Shown here piece by piece: positions 38,752 to 47,520 of a stretch of DNA of 64,000 nucleotides. The stretch's first letter is position 1; the number at the start of each line of letters is the position of its first letter. The DNA lies in NCBI RefSeq assembly GCF_000725885.1, contig NZ_JODR01000003.1:240377-304376 (forward strand), read 5' to 3'. The DNA is from Streptomyces albus subsp. albus (lineage in GTDB: Bacteria > Actinomycetota > Actinomycetes > Streptomycetales > Streptomycetaceae). The position numbers and the translations under genes were made by a program. The notes under the pieces are model-generated. The model was not told where the DNA came from, ran no database searches, and saw only the letters and a list, made by a program, of their open reading frames with translations.

Positions 38752-39690
38752 TCAGTCGCGCCGGGCGGCGGCCGGGCCGGGAGCGGAGGTGTCGGCCAGC
38801 GCGCGGACCTCGGCCGCGATGCGGTCCCACGCCGGCTCGGGGATCTCGTGCCCGACCCGCGGCAGGAGGACCAGCCGCGCACCCGGCACCCGGCGCGCGA
38901 TCACCCGCCCCGCAACGGGCTTGATGAGGGGGTCGTCCTCACCGTGCAGCACCAGAGCGGGCCGGGACAGCGCCTCGATCGGCGGGCCGTGCCACTGGGC
39001 GCCGATCTGCCGGCTCTGCGCCTGCTGGTCGTGCATCCCGCGATCGGGGTTGCGCCCGGCCGCCTCGCGGGCCGCCGCCTCGTCGAACGGACGGCGCGGC
39101 GAGGCCAGCAGCCGGGAGACGGCCACGCCCGCCTCGACCGCGCCCTCGGGGGTGTCGGGGAACCGCAGCCGGGCGAACCGCGCCAGGGTCGAGGTCCGGA
39201 TGTAGCGCAGCGTGCGCAGGCCGTGGACGTCCCCCGGGACCGCCGCCATGGTGGTGAGCGTACGGACCCGCCGCGGGTGCCGCAGCGCGACCCGTTGCGC
39301 GACGGCCCCGCCGAGGGAGACGCCCAGCAGATGCGCCGACTCCCACCCGAGGGCCGCCATCACGGCCACCGCGTCGTCCGCCATGTCCTCGGCCGTGTAC
39401 GCCTCCCCCCGCCTGCGGAACAGCGCGGCGACCGGGTTGCGGGTGGCCGTCGGCGGCAGATGCGTCGACTCGCCGCCGTCCCGCTGGTCGTACCGGGCCA
39501 CCGCGAAGCCCCGCCGGGCCAGCAGCCGGCAGAAGCCTTCCGGGATCCAGAGCCGGTTGGCGCCCAGACCCGTGAGCACCAGCAGCGGCTCGCCGTCGGC
39601 CCGCTCTTGCAGCCGGTCGTACGCCAGCCGCACGGCACCGTTCTCGGCCCGGCCGACAGGGCTCCACAGCGGTGTGGGCGAGGGGGACAC
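38752..39690 (-). CDS. alpha/beta-hydrolase
   Basis: A 312-residue cytoplasmic hydrolase similar to the RdmC-type esterases. The nucleophile Ser is in SAHLLGVSLGGAVAQRVAL, the acid in ALVLHGEDDPLIKP and the His in LLPRVGHEIPEP. It probably hydrolyses an ester; substrate unknown. GTG at 39690 follows GGGAGG. It is divergent from a TetR gene (39790), and the shared 99-bp spacer holds a palindrome, so that regulator probably controls it. Confidence 0.82.
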   Translation of the reverse strand: MSPSPTPLWSPVGRAENGAVRLAYDRLQERADGEPLLVLTGLGANRLWIPEGFCRLLARRGFAVARYDQRDGGESTHLPPTATRNPVAALFRRRGEAYTAEDMADDAVAVMAALGWESAHLLGVSLGGAVAQRVALRHPRRVRTLTTMAAVPGDVHGLRTLRYIRTSTLARFARLRFPDTPEGAVEAGVAVSRLLASPRRPFDEAAAREAAGRNPDRGMHDQQAQSRQIGAQWHGPPIEALSRPALVLHGEDDPLIKPVAGRVIARRVPGARLVLLPRVGHEIPEPAWDRIAAEVRALADTSAPGPAAARRD

Positions 39691-39703
39691 AGGACCTCCC
39701 GGT

Positions 39704-39726
39704 AACTGCGATCACTGTTCGCGGTT
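39704..39726. promoter_or_regulatory. operator between hydrolase and TetR genes
   Basis: AACTGCGA and TCGCGGTT are inverted arms (one mismatch) around a seven-base centre. A TAGGGT -10 for the TetR gene starts two bases after it, so a bound dimer would sit between -35 and -10. Confidence 0.5.
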
Positions 39727-39789
39727 TTAGGGTAAGGGCTGCATCCCGCAGCACGGAAGGCGGGCCGCAGACGGAAAGCGGGTGGAGAC

Positions 39790-40488
39790 ATGGAGCAGGA
39801 GCCGGCAATCGTCTGGACGCGGCCCGAGCGCGGCACCCGCGGCCCCGCCGCCGCGCACAGCCGCACGGAACTGGCCGCCATCGCCGTCGCGCTGGCCGAC
39901 CGCGGCGGCCTGTCCGCGGTCTCCATGCGTCAGGTCGCCAGGGAACTGGGCACCGGCCAGGCGTCCCTCTACCGCTACATCTCGGGCCGGGACGATCTGC
40001 TCGACCTGATGACGGACACGGTGACGGGCGAGGTGGACCTCGACGCCCCCCTCAGCGGCGACCCGGTCACCGACCTGCTGGCCCTCGCCACCCGGACCAG
40101 GGCCGTGCACCTGCGCCATCCCTGGCTGCCCGAGATCCCGCCCGAGCCGCTGCGTCTGGGCCCGCGCGGACTCGACTACCTCGAACACGCGCTGCGGGCC
40201 ATGGCACCGGTGCGGCTGCCGGGCGGGACCAAGACGGAGATCGTCGCCCTGATGAACGCCCTCGTCGCACAGTTCGCGCGCACCGAACTCCAGGGCGGTC
40301 GCACGGCCACCGGCCGGCAGGCCGCGCAGGCCGCCTACTTGAGCGAGGCCGCCGCCCGCGGGGACCGTCCGCACCTCGCGGCGGCCCTGCACGGCGAGCC
40401 CGCGGCTCCCCCGGCACCCCCGGGAAATCTGTTCGAGCGCGCCATGCACCGGATGCTGACCGGTCTCCTCGCCCCCGGCCTCGGCTGA
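39790..40488 (+). CDS. TetR-family regulator
   Basis: A 232-residue TetR protein. The HTH (GGLSAVSMRQVARELGTGQA, SLYRYISGRDDLLDLM) follows a 25-residue leader. The C-terminal domain resembles the TetR_C branch that senses hydrophobic drugs, but the ligand is unknown. It is divergent from the hydrolase gene, with an operator-like palindrome in between, and is followed by a bidirectional terminator. The ATG at 39790 has GTGGAG only two bases upstream. Confidence 0.83.
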   Translation: MEQEPAIVWTRPERGTRGPAAAHSRTELAAIAVALADRGGLSAVSMRQVARELGTGQASLYRYISGRDDLLDLMTDTVTGEVDLDAPLSGDPVTDLLALATRTRAVHLRHPWLPEIPPEPLRLGPRGLDYLEHALRAMAPVRLPGGTKTEIVALMNALVAQFARTELQGGRTATGRQAAQAAYLSEAAARGDRPHLAAALHGEPAAPPAPPGNLFERAMHRMLTGLLAPGLG

Positions 40489-40496
40489 GCACCCGA

Positions 40497-40529
40497 GCGC
40501 CCTCCCGGACGCATGGCGCGGGAGGGCGC
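40497..40529. terminator. bidirectional terminator between TetR and methyltransferase genes
   Basis: GCGCCCTCCCG and its complement give an 11-bp stem with an 11-base loop in the gap between convergent genes. Confidence 0.65.
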
Positions 40530-40541
40530 GAGTCCCCGCTC

Positions 40542-41354
40542 TCAGGCCGTGCCGGTCCGTACAGCGGTGAGCACCACCGCGACGTAGTGCATGGTGAAGC
40601 TGCCGCCCGCCGCGTCCACCGCATCGCCGAGACCGGCCAGCAGATCGCGCAGCGTGTCCGGCGGCACCTGGTTGTGCCCGCCGAACGTGGGCACCTGGTC
40701 GAGCCAGGCGTCACGGGTGTAGACGCGGTCCCAGCCGAAGCGCCACTGTTCGGGCGCGCCGAAGGCTCCCGTCCGCTCGACCTCCTCGGACGCGGCGCCG
40801 CACAGAGGCGCGTAGGCGTCCGGCCCGGTCGCGTTTTTCCACCGCACCGGCGCGTCCGGCACCACCCGGCGGTAGACGGCGGAGAAGGCGTCGGCGATCT
40901 CCTGCGGGGCGTGGAAGGCGTTCCAGAAGACCGCGAGCCGCCCTCCGGGGCGCAGCACCCGGGCCGCCTTGGCCGCGCCGGCCTCCGGATCGACCCAGTG
41001 CCAGGACTGTCCGGCGACGACGGCGTCGAAGGTGCGGCCGGCGCTGTCCCACTTCTCGAACGTGCCCTCCTCGACGTCGAGTCCGGTGGTCCGGGCGAAC
41101 TCAGCCATACGCGGGTCGGGTTCGACGCCGAGCACGCGGCAGCCCGCGGCCCGGAACTGCCGGGCGGCGATGCCGGTGCCGCAGCCGACGTCGAGGACGT
41201 CGGGGGCGCCGGTGGTGGCGGTGCCGTCGAGGACGGCCGTCACCAGGGCGTCGGGGTAGCCCGGGCGGGTGCGGTCGTAGCGGACGGCGTCGACGCCGAA
41301 GGACTCCGCGATCTCGCGGTTGCGGTGAATCCCGTCAGGGGATGGAGTGGGCAT
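40542..41354 (-). CDS. class I SAM-dependent methyltransferase
   Basis: A 270-residue small-molecule methyltransferase. The SAM-binding motif I is VLDVGCGTGIAARQF, followed by GVEPDPRMAEF (acidic ribose contact), FDAVVAGQSWHWVDPE and VLRPGGRLAVFWNAF. The substrate is unknown. The ATG at 41354 is chosen over 41390: a TTGACG, 18-bp, CATAGT promoter ends six bases before it, so the transcript would start at this ATG, and upstream codons lie inside operators. It is divergent from a TetR gene and probably controlled by it. Confidence 0.8.
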   Translation of the reverse strand: MPTPSPDGIHRNREIAESFGVDAVRYDRTRPGYPDALVTAVLDGTATTGAPDVLDVGCGTGIAARQFRAAGCRVLGVEPDPRMAEFARTTGLDVEEGTFEKWDSAGRTFDAVVAGQSWHWVDPEAGAAKAARVLRPGGRLAVFWNAFHAPQEIADAFSAVYRRVVPDAPVRWKNATGPDAYAPLCGAASEEVERTGAFGAPEQWRFGWDRVYTRDAWLDQVPTFGGHNQVPPDTLRDLLAGLGDAVDAAGGSFTMHYVAVVLTAVRTGTA

Positions 41355-41363
41355 GTGCCCACT
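41346..41363. promoter_or_regulatory. TetR-type operator 1
   Basis: AGTGGGCATGTGCCCACT: eight-base arms in perfect inverted repeat around TG. It covers the -10 box and the start codon (41354) of the leaderless methyltransferase gene. Confidence 0.7.
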
Positions 41364-41391
41364 ATGAATGGGCAAGTGCCCACTCGTCAAC
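41362..41391 (-). promoter_or_regulatory. leaderless methyltransferase promoter
   Basis: TTGACG, 18-bp spacer, CATAGT, then six bases to the ATG at 41354; no ribosome site. The two palindromes overlap it. Confidence 0.6.
41367..41384. promoter_or_regulatory. TetR-type operator 2
   Basis: A second copy with TGGGCA/TGCCCA core arms, 21 bp (two helical turns) from operator 1. It fills the spacer of the methyltransferase promoter and reaches the putative -35 of the divergent TetR gene. Confidence 0.68.
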
Positions 41392-41428
41392 GGGTAGGGT
41401 CCGGCACAGAAACCGAGGAGGGATGCGC

Positions 41429-42073
41429 GTGCCGACAGGAATGGCCATGCGCGATGCGCGGGAGCAGCTGTTCGCCGCGGCCGAGCGGGTACTGCTGCGG
41501 GACGGCGCCAGCGCCCTGACCAGCCGGGCCGTCACCACGGAGGCGGGCTGCGCCAAAGGCGTGCTGCACCGGCATTTCAGCGACTTCGACGCGTTCCTCG
41601 CCGAACTGGTCGAGGACCGTATCGCCCGGCTCGGCGCCCGGGGCGCCGCCCTGCACGAGAGCGTCGGCACCGGCACCGTCGCCGGGAACCTGACCCGCGC
41701 CCTGACGGACCTGTTCGAGTCGGTGGCCGTGGCCGTCGTCGGACTCGTCACCTCCCGCGACACCCTGCGCGCCAGGCTGCGCCGGACCACCCCCACCGGC
41801 GTGCCGCTGCTGACCGAGGCCACGACGATGATCGCCGCCTATCTGGCCGCCGAGCGCACCGCGGGCCGCATCGCCGCGGAAGCCGACGCCGACACCCTCG
41901 CCCCCACCCTCGTCGGCGCCGCCCACCTGCTCTTCGCCGACCGCACCGGCACCCCGCCGGCCCCCGAGGACCTGCACCGGGTCGTCACCACGGTCCTCGC
42001 CGGCGCCGCTGGGGCCGCAGCCACACCGGAACCGTCCGCCGGGCAGGCGGATCCGGCCGGTGCCGGACGGTGA
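41429..42073 (+). CDS. TetR-family regulator
   Basis: A 214-residue TetR protein with HTH (GASALTSRAVTTEAGCAKGV, LHRHFSDFDAFLAEL). The GTG at 41429 is favoured because GAGGAGGG ends six bases upstream; the ATG at 41423 touches that ribosome site. It is divergent from the methyltransferase at 41354, with two matching 18-bp palindromes in the 74-bp spacer, so it most likely represses both genes. Its TAGGGT -10 box is at 41395-41400. Ligand unknown. Confidence 0.83.
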   Translation: MPTGMAMRDAREQLFAAAERVLLRDGASALTSRAVTTEAGCAKGVLHRHFSDFDAFLAELVEDRIARLGARGAALHESVGTGTVAGNLTRALTDLFESVAVAVVGLVTSRDTLRARLRRTTPTGVPLLTEATTMIAAYLAAERTAGRIAAEADADTLAPTLVGAAHLLFADRTGTPPAPEDLHRVVTTVLAGAAGAAATPEPSAGQADPAGAGR

Positions 42074-42233
42074 AGGGCGGGCACCCGAGGCCGGTGGCGG
42101 CCCCCGCTTCCGCACCGCGTCCCCAAGGGCCCCGGCCGAGGACCGAATGAGCCCCGGCAGACCCGTCGCCCCCTCCCGGCACCGTGCCCGTCCACGGCGC
42201 GAAATCCCGTCGCCGCAGGGTGGAGACGGCCGT

Positions 42234-42239
42234 GATACT
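42234..42239 (+). promoter_or_regulatory. -10 box of leaderless methyltransferase promoter
   Basis: GATACT seven bases before the ATG at 42247, in the TGATACT context. The same GATACT-N7-ATG layout recurs at 44295-44310. Confidence 0.4.
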
Positions 42240-42246
42240 CCGGCCC

Positions 42247-43005
42247 ATGGTTGACTTCTCCGACTTCGACACACGCGGCTACCGCACCGTGGACGTGGCC
42301 ACCGGATACGGACGGTGGGTCAGCACCTACGAGGAGACCGTCGAGGACGTCATGGACCTCGCGCTGCTGGATGAGCTGACCGAACCGCCCTGGCAGAAGC
42401 TCCGCCGGACTGCCGACCTGGGCTGCGGCACCGGCCGGACCGGCGCCTGGCTGCGCGGACGCGGGGTGACCGGCACGCTCGACGGGGTGGACCTGACGCC
42501 GCAGATGCTCGCGGTGGCCCGGGAGAAAGGCGTACACGACCGGCTCGTCGAGGGCGACGTCCGCGCCACCGGGCTGGAGAGCGGCGCCTACGACCTGGTG
42601 ATCTCCTCCCTCATCGACGAGCACCTGCCCGACCTGACGCCGTACTACGCGGAGACCTGGCGGCTGGCGGCCGACGGAGCGCACTGCGTCGTCGTCGCCT
42701 TCCATCCGCACTTCATCATGGCCTCCGGCATGCCGACCCACTTCACCGACGCCTCGGGCGAACACATCGCCATCAGCACCCACATCCACCTCTTCAGCGA
42801 CCATGTGACGGCGGCACTGGCCGCAGCCTGGCGGCTCGTGGAGATGCGTGAGGGCATCGTCGACGCACGCTGGCTGGCCCGTAAACCCAAGTGGGAGAAG
42901 TACCGGGGACACCCCGTCTCGGCGGCGCTCGTGTGGCGGAAGGAGACCGGCGCCACGGGCGGAGCGGCGATGAACGGTTGCGTTGGAGCGCGCTCCAACA
43001 CCTAG
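42247..43005 (+). CDS. class I SAM-dependent methyltransferase
   Basis: A 252-residue methyltransferase. The SAM motif is [19 protein letters not shown] with [16 protein letters not shown] next; [16 protein letters not shown] and [19 protein letters not shown] follow. The His-rich late segment is like that of several streptomycete methyltransferases of unknown substrate. The start at ATG 42247 lacks a ribosome site and seems leaderless. A perfect 18-bp palindrome lies over its last codons (42982-42999) and probably serves the next gene. It is unrelated in sequence to the methyltransferase at 40542. Confidence 0.8.
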   Translation: MVDFSDFDTRGYRTVDVATGYGRWVSTYEETVEDVMDLALLDELTEPPWQKLRRTADLGCGTGRTGAWLRGRGVTGTLDGVDLTPQMLAVAREKGVHDRLVEGDVRATGLESGAYDLVISSLIDEHLPDLTPYYAETWRLAADGAHCVVVAFHPHFIMASGMPTHFTDASGEHIAISTHIHLFSDHVTAALAAAWRLVEMREGIVDARWLARKPKWEKYRGHPVSAALVWRKETGATGGAAMNGCVGARSNT

Positions 43006-43008
43006 CGT
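42978..43008 (+). promoter_or_regulatory. MerR-type promoter upstream of aldo/keto reductase
   Basis: TTGCGT, a 19-bp spacer and TAGCGT. The spacer is longer than the normal 17 bp and is filled by GTTGGAGCGCGCTCCAAC (42982-42999), a perfect 18-bp palindrome. This is the layout of promoters activated by MerR-family regulators, and the TTGGAG...CTCCAA arms resemble NmlR/AdhR-type sites. Confidence 0.55.
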
Positions 43009-43020
43009 CCACGTCCATCA

Positions 43021-43215
43021 GGCCACCGCGGCACCAGCCGTCCGGCACCGGACCGGACGGCCGGTGCCGGACGGCCGAGACCGAACCAGTCGGCCGACGC
43101 CGGACCGGTCGGTCGGAACCGAACCAGTCGGTCCGTGCCGGACCGGCCGTCCGGCACCAAACCGGCCGGCCGCCACCGAACCGGCCGACCGGCCGCCACC
43201 GCGCAACCGGCCGAA
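43021..43215. repeat. degenerate CCGG-rich repeat tract
   Basis: About 190 bp made of variants of CCGGACCGG(T/C)CGG and CGGCCG(T/G)CCGGCACC, with local inverted and direct copies. It lies between the MerR-type promoter and the reductase start. Stop-rich and without codon bias in several frames, so probably non-coding. Confidence 0.6.
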
Positions 43216-43241
43216 CAGCCGCACCGTACCGAGGAGTCGAC

Positions 43242-44228
<987 letters not shown>

Positions 44229-44294
44229 CCCCGCCGGCCGGCCCGGACGGTCGCGCTCCACCGCACGACCGGCCCGGGCACCGGCCGCCGGGGC

Positions 44295-44300
44295 GATACT
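44295..44300 (+). promoter_or_regulatory. -10 box of leaderless promoter
   Basis: GATACT, seven bases before the ATG at 44308, matching the arrangement at 42234. No Shine-Dalgarno is seen. Confidence 0.4.
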
Positions 44301-44307
44301 CGACGCC

Positions 44308-44940
44308 ATGGCAGACGGCACGGAACTCGACGCCGCGGCAGACGGCACGGACATCGGCGCCGCGGCAGACGGCACCGACGCAGGGACAAGGACAGGCACA
44401 GGCACAGGCACCGATCCGGTCACCGGTACGCCGCGATCCAGCGCAGGGGCCGGCACGGCGGGCGAGGGAACACCCGCCGTGCCACTGCCCCCGGAATGGG
44501 CGGGCTCCGACCTGCCGGCCGAGGAGCCCTTCAGGAGCTTCCTGGCGGCACCCGGACCGGAAACGGCGGCCGAGATGGAGCGGTACGGCGCGGAACTCGC
44601 GGCACGCCACACCGGACTGGACGGCGACGCGCTGTGCACGCTGACGCTGGCCGTACTGGACGGCTGCGGGCCGCCGGAAGGCCGCGCCCAGCTGCGTACG
44701 GACCTCGCCGCCCGGGCGGCCGGGGCCGCGGCGCAGACGGACACCACCGGCCCGGCCGCCGGCCGCGCGACCGTGTGGCGCACGCTGGGCGATCTGCTGG
44801 CCCGCGAGGAGGGCGCCGAGGTGGCCGGTCAGCCGCTGATGCGGCGCCTGGCCCCCGTCTTCGCCGGTGACCCCGGGGCGCCGGCGGCGCGGCGCTTCCG
44901 GCTGCTGTCCGCCCTGTACGAGACGGTCACCCGCGGCTGA
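44308..44940 (+). CDS. hypothetical protein with Ala/Asp/Gly/Thr repeats
   Basis: A 210-residue protein of unrecognised family. The N-terminus has three ADGT repeats (MADGTELDAAADGTDIGAAA) followed by alternating Thr-Gly; the 33-base repeat is visible in the DNA. Residues about 60-210 look helical and globular: WAGSDLPAEEPFRSFLAAPG, then DGDALCTLTLAVLDGCG, and a helical end RFRLLSALYETVTRG. No enzyme motif, signal or membrane span. Starting ATG seems leaderless (GATACT upstream). Function unknown; it follows the reductase gene by 79 bp. Confidence 0.55.
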   Translation: MADGTELDAAADGTDIGAAADGTDAGTRTGTGTGTDPVTGTPRSSAGAGTAGEGTPAVPLPPEWAGSDLPAEEPFRSFLAAPGPETAAEMERYGAELAARHTGLDGDALCTLTLAVLDGCGPPEGRAQLRTDLAARAAGAAAQTDTTGPAAGRATVWRTLGDLLAREEGAEVAGQPLMRRLAPVFAGDPGAPAARRFRLLSALYETVTRG

Positions 44941-45152
44941 GGGCTCCGGCTGCCGGACGGCCCGTGGTGGGGTGCGGCTGCCGGGTGCGGCCCGGGTTGC
45001 CGCTGCCTACGCTGGAAGGGGTGGTGCCCCTGCCCGGAAGGGCACCGTCCGCCCGCCGCGTCCGCGGCGGCGCCCGCAGACACGGCGCGCGCCGTGGTCG
45101 CGCAGCGCACCGCACCTGACCACCGCCAACGGATGCGACAGGAGGCAAGGTC

Positions 45153-45353
45153 ATGCGAGCGAACACAGGCGACGAGCTGCTGATGCACGGGCGGTTCGTG
45201 GGCCAGCACGACCGGACGGCACAGATCGTCGAGGTGATGGGTACCAAGGGTGAGCCCCCGTACCGTGTGCGCTTCGACGACGGCCACGAGACGGTGGTCT
45301 CCCCCGGACCGGACACCGTTGTCCGCGAGACCCACCGCGACGAGCGGCGCTGA
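45153..45353 (+). CDS. DUF1918 domain protein
   Basis: A 66-residue protein matching the DUF1918 pattern: RANTGDELLMHGRFVGQHDR, then IVEVMGTKGEPPYRVRFDDG and HETVVSPGPDTVV. It is a small beta-barrel-like protein common in actinobacteria and its role is not known. The plus-strand leader (about 150 bases) holds a TACGCT -10-like box near 45008 and a GGTGCCC/GGGCACC hairpin at 45023-45046 before the ATG. Confidence 0.82.
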   Translation: MRANTGDELLMHGRFVGQHDRTAQIVEVMGTKGEPPYRVRFDDGHETVVSPGPDTVVRETHRDERR

Positions 45354-45644
45354 CCCTCCCGCCTCTCCCGTACAGGCCCCGTACGACCCCGATGTGGCGT
45401 CCGCACCGACTGCGGGCGCCACACGCGTATCCGGCCACGACGGCCTGCCGCACCCCGCCGGGCGGTGACGGCGAGTGGCCGCACCGCCACGCGCACCGGC
45501 CGGCGCAAAGGTGACCTTTCTCCCCCGGACTCCCTCCAGCCTCTCCCCACAGGTAACGTCGGGCGGCGAAGCGGCGCGGGACCGGTGCCCTCACATACCG
45601 GGGACGGGCTGCTGCGGACCGTGAAGTTCAGCGAAAGGCACGAG

Positions 45645-46517
45645 GTGACGGAGTCTGTAGCCGGCGTCGAACGCGTCGGAGTGGTGGGCTGTGGCCAGAT
45701 GGGTGCGGGTATCGCGGAGGTGTGCGCGCGGTCCGGTCTGGAAGTGCTGGTCGCCGAGACGACCGGTGAGGCGCTGGAGATCGGCCGTACCCGGCTGGTC
45801 AACTCGCTGGGCAAGGCCGCCGACCGCGGCAAACTCAGCCGCCAGGAGTGCGACGCGGCACTGGAGAGGCTCACCTTCACCACGGACCTCGGCGACTTCG
45901 CCGACCGCGACCTGGTGATCGAGGCCGTCATCGAGAACGAGCAGGTCAAGACGGAGATCTTCCAGGTCCTCGACCAGGTGGTCACCCGCCCGGACGCCAT
46001 CCTGGCCTCCAACACCTCCTCGATCCCGCTGGTCAAACTGGCCGTCGCCACCTCGCGCCCCGACCAGGTCATCGGCATCCACTTCTTCAACCCCGCGCCG
46101 ATACAGCGGCTCGTCGAGCTGATCCCCGCGCTGACCACGGGCGAGGAGACCATCAAGCGGGCCGAGCACGTCGTCGGCCAGGTACTGGGCAAGCACACCA
46201 TCCGCGCCCAGGACCGCTCCGGCTTCGTCGTCAACGCCCTGCTGATCCCCTACCTGCTCTCCGCCATCCGCATGTTCGAGTCCGGCATCGCCAGCCGCGA
46301 GGACATCGACAACGGCATGGAACTGGGCTGCGCCCACCCCATGGGCCCGCTCAAACTGGCCGACCTGATCGGCCTGGACACCGTCGCCTCGGTAGCCGAC
46401 TCCATGTACACGGAGTTCAAGGAGCCCCTGTACGCCGCTCCCCCGCTCCTCCAGCGCATGGTCGACGCAGGCCGCCTGGGCCGCAAGGCCGGCGCGGGCT
46501 TCTACACCTACTCCTGA
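45645..46517 (+). CDS. 3-hydroxybutyryl-CoA dehydrogenase
   Basis: A 290-residue NAD(P)-dependent 3-hydroxyacyl-CoA dehydrogenase. The N-terminus VERVGVVGCGQMGAGIAEV is the dinucleotide fold; DLVIEAVIENEQVKTEIF and LASNTSSIPLVKLA are family blocks; the catalytic His is in GIHFFNPAP with Glu in LVELIP; the C-terminal domain reads GCAHPMGPLKLADLIGLDTV. It interconverts acetoacetyl-CoA and 3-hydroxybutyryl-CoA, feeding fatty-acid, polyhydroxybutyrate or ethylmalonyl-CoA metabolism. GTG at 45645 follows AAAGG; upstream GTG codons give no better ribosome site. Terminator follows. Confidence 0.92.
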   Translation: MTESVAGVERVGVVGCGQMGAGIAEVCARSGLEVLVAETTGEALEIGRTRLVNSLGKAADRGKLSRQECDAALERLTFTTDLGDFADRDLVIEAVIENEQVKTEIFQVLDQVVTRPDAILASNTSSIPLVKLAVATSRPDQVIGIHFFNPAPIQRLVELIPALTTGEETIKRAEHVVGQVLGKHTIRAQDRSGFVVNALLIPYLLSAIRMFESGIASREDIDNGMELGCAHPMGPLKLADLIGLDTVASVADSMYTEFKEPLYAAPPLLQRMVDAGRLGRKAGAGFYTYS

Positions 46518-46566
46518 CCGCGAGGGATCCACCAACTGGTCCCCCGCCCCCCGTCACGGACACCGA

Positions 46567-46602
46567 AGAGGGCTGCCACCCAACTGCGGAAGGCAGCCCT
46601 CT
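46567..46602 (+). terminator. terminator of the hydroxybutyryl-CoA dehydrogenase gene
   Basis: AGAGGGCTGCC with its exact complement forms an 11-bp stem and a 14-base loop, 50 bases after the stop. Confidence 0.75.
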
Positions 46603-46954
46603 GTGTACCGGCTTGTCCGGAGCGTACGACGCGAACAGGGCGTCAGCTGGAACAACCGGGGCGATGACGGGACTGCTCCACCGTGCGGCTCTCCGCCTCG
46701 AACGCGGCCTCGCCCACGACCGTCGAAGCCGGGCGCCATGTCCGCCGTGTGCACGGGACCGCAGCATGAACGGGCGGGGCGGCGACCACATCTGCCCCCG
46801 CATTCGCCTCCGCCCGGACGCACCAGGACCCCTCCCCCGCGCATCCGGTCCGGCCTTCCAACTCGCCAACACGTTGCCCCGTGCCGCCCGCGAACACTGG
46901 CCTCTGACCGGGCCTGGTGAGTTCGACCGGATCAACGGCCCCCAGCGGGCTGGC

Positions 46955-46960
46955 TAGGCT
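46955..46960 (+). promoter_or_regulatory. -10 box of leaderless promoter
   Basis: TAGGCT lies eight bases before the ATG at 46969 with no ribosome site between. Confidence 0.4.
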
Positions 46961-46968
46961 CGGCCCTC

Positions 46969-47520
46969 ATGACCGATGACGATGACGCACGCAAGCGCCC
47001 CTTCCTCGTTCTGCACGACTACGGCATGGGCGGTTTGTGGTGGTGGGTCCGCGCACGTTCCGAGCGAGAGATCCGCGAAACGTTCGCCTGGGTCGAGGTG
47101 ATCACCGACCCGGACATCGTGGCCCGCCGGTCTCAGGATGAAGGCCTGGAGGAAGTCGACATCGACGGTCCTCACATGCCTACAGGGCTGGATGATCTGC
47201 GCGCCGAGCGTGACGCCCAGCGTGAGTGCGAAGGCTTCGGTGCGCTTGCGGAGAGGGAGGTGGTGTTCCTGCGGCGTCGCTGGGACGAGGAAGACGACGA
47301 CCCGGTCGTATATCTCATGGAACTTGATGCCGATGGGCGGCGGATTCGCCAAGTGGAGCTGGCCGAGGACGGAACCGCCGTACGCAGTGGCCCCGACGAC
47401 TGGCCGTTCAACCCACCGGTCGTCGACCTCTTCGACCCTGCGCTCCCGAGCCAGGAGATCAGCCGCAGCGAGTTCGAGAAGCACTGGGCCACGGCTCGCC
47501 AGGCAGATGCTGGATCGTGA
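46969..47520 (+). CDS. hypothetical acidic protein
   Basis: A 183-residue soluble, acidic protein, not recognised as a named family. It begins MTDDDDARKRPFLVLHDYGM and contains GLWWWVRARSEREIRETFAW, an Asp/Glu-rich middle and WPFNPPVVDLFDPALPSQEI near the end, a pattern seen in streptomycete hypothetical proteins. The GC bias of third positions is weaker than in its neighbours (codons such as GTA, TAT, CTT). No signal or span. Probably leaderless. It could be an immunity-like small protein, but nothing proves this. Confidence 0.6.
   Translation: MTDDDDARKRPFLVLHDYGMGGLWWWVRARSEREIRETFAWVEVITDPDIVARRSQDEGLEEVDIDGPHMPTGLDDLRAERDAQRECEGFGALAEREVVFLRRRWDEEDDDPVVYLMELDADGRRIRQVELAEDGTAVRSGPDDWPFNPPVVDLFDPALPSQEISRSEFEKHWATARQADAGS

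Larger units (their letters stand above)
46518..46968. other. 451-bp intergenic region
   Basis: Contains the terminator at 46567-46602, then about 365 bp without a supported gene. Short ORFs on both strands lack ribosome sites and codon bias. A TAGGCT box near its end (46955) is the promoter of the next gene. Confidence 0.45.

Noticed and set aside
43021..43215. CRISPR array
   Set aside because: The repeats are degenerate, short, without constant spacer length and with no cas genes.
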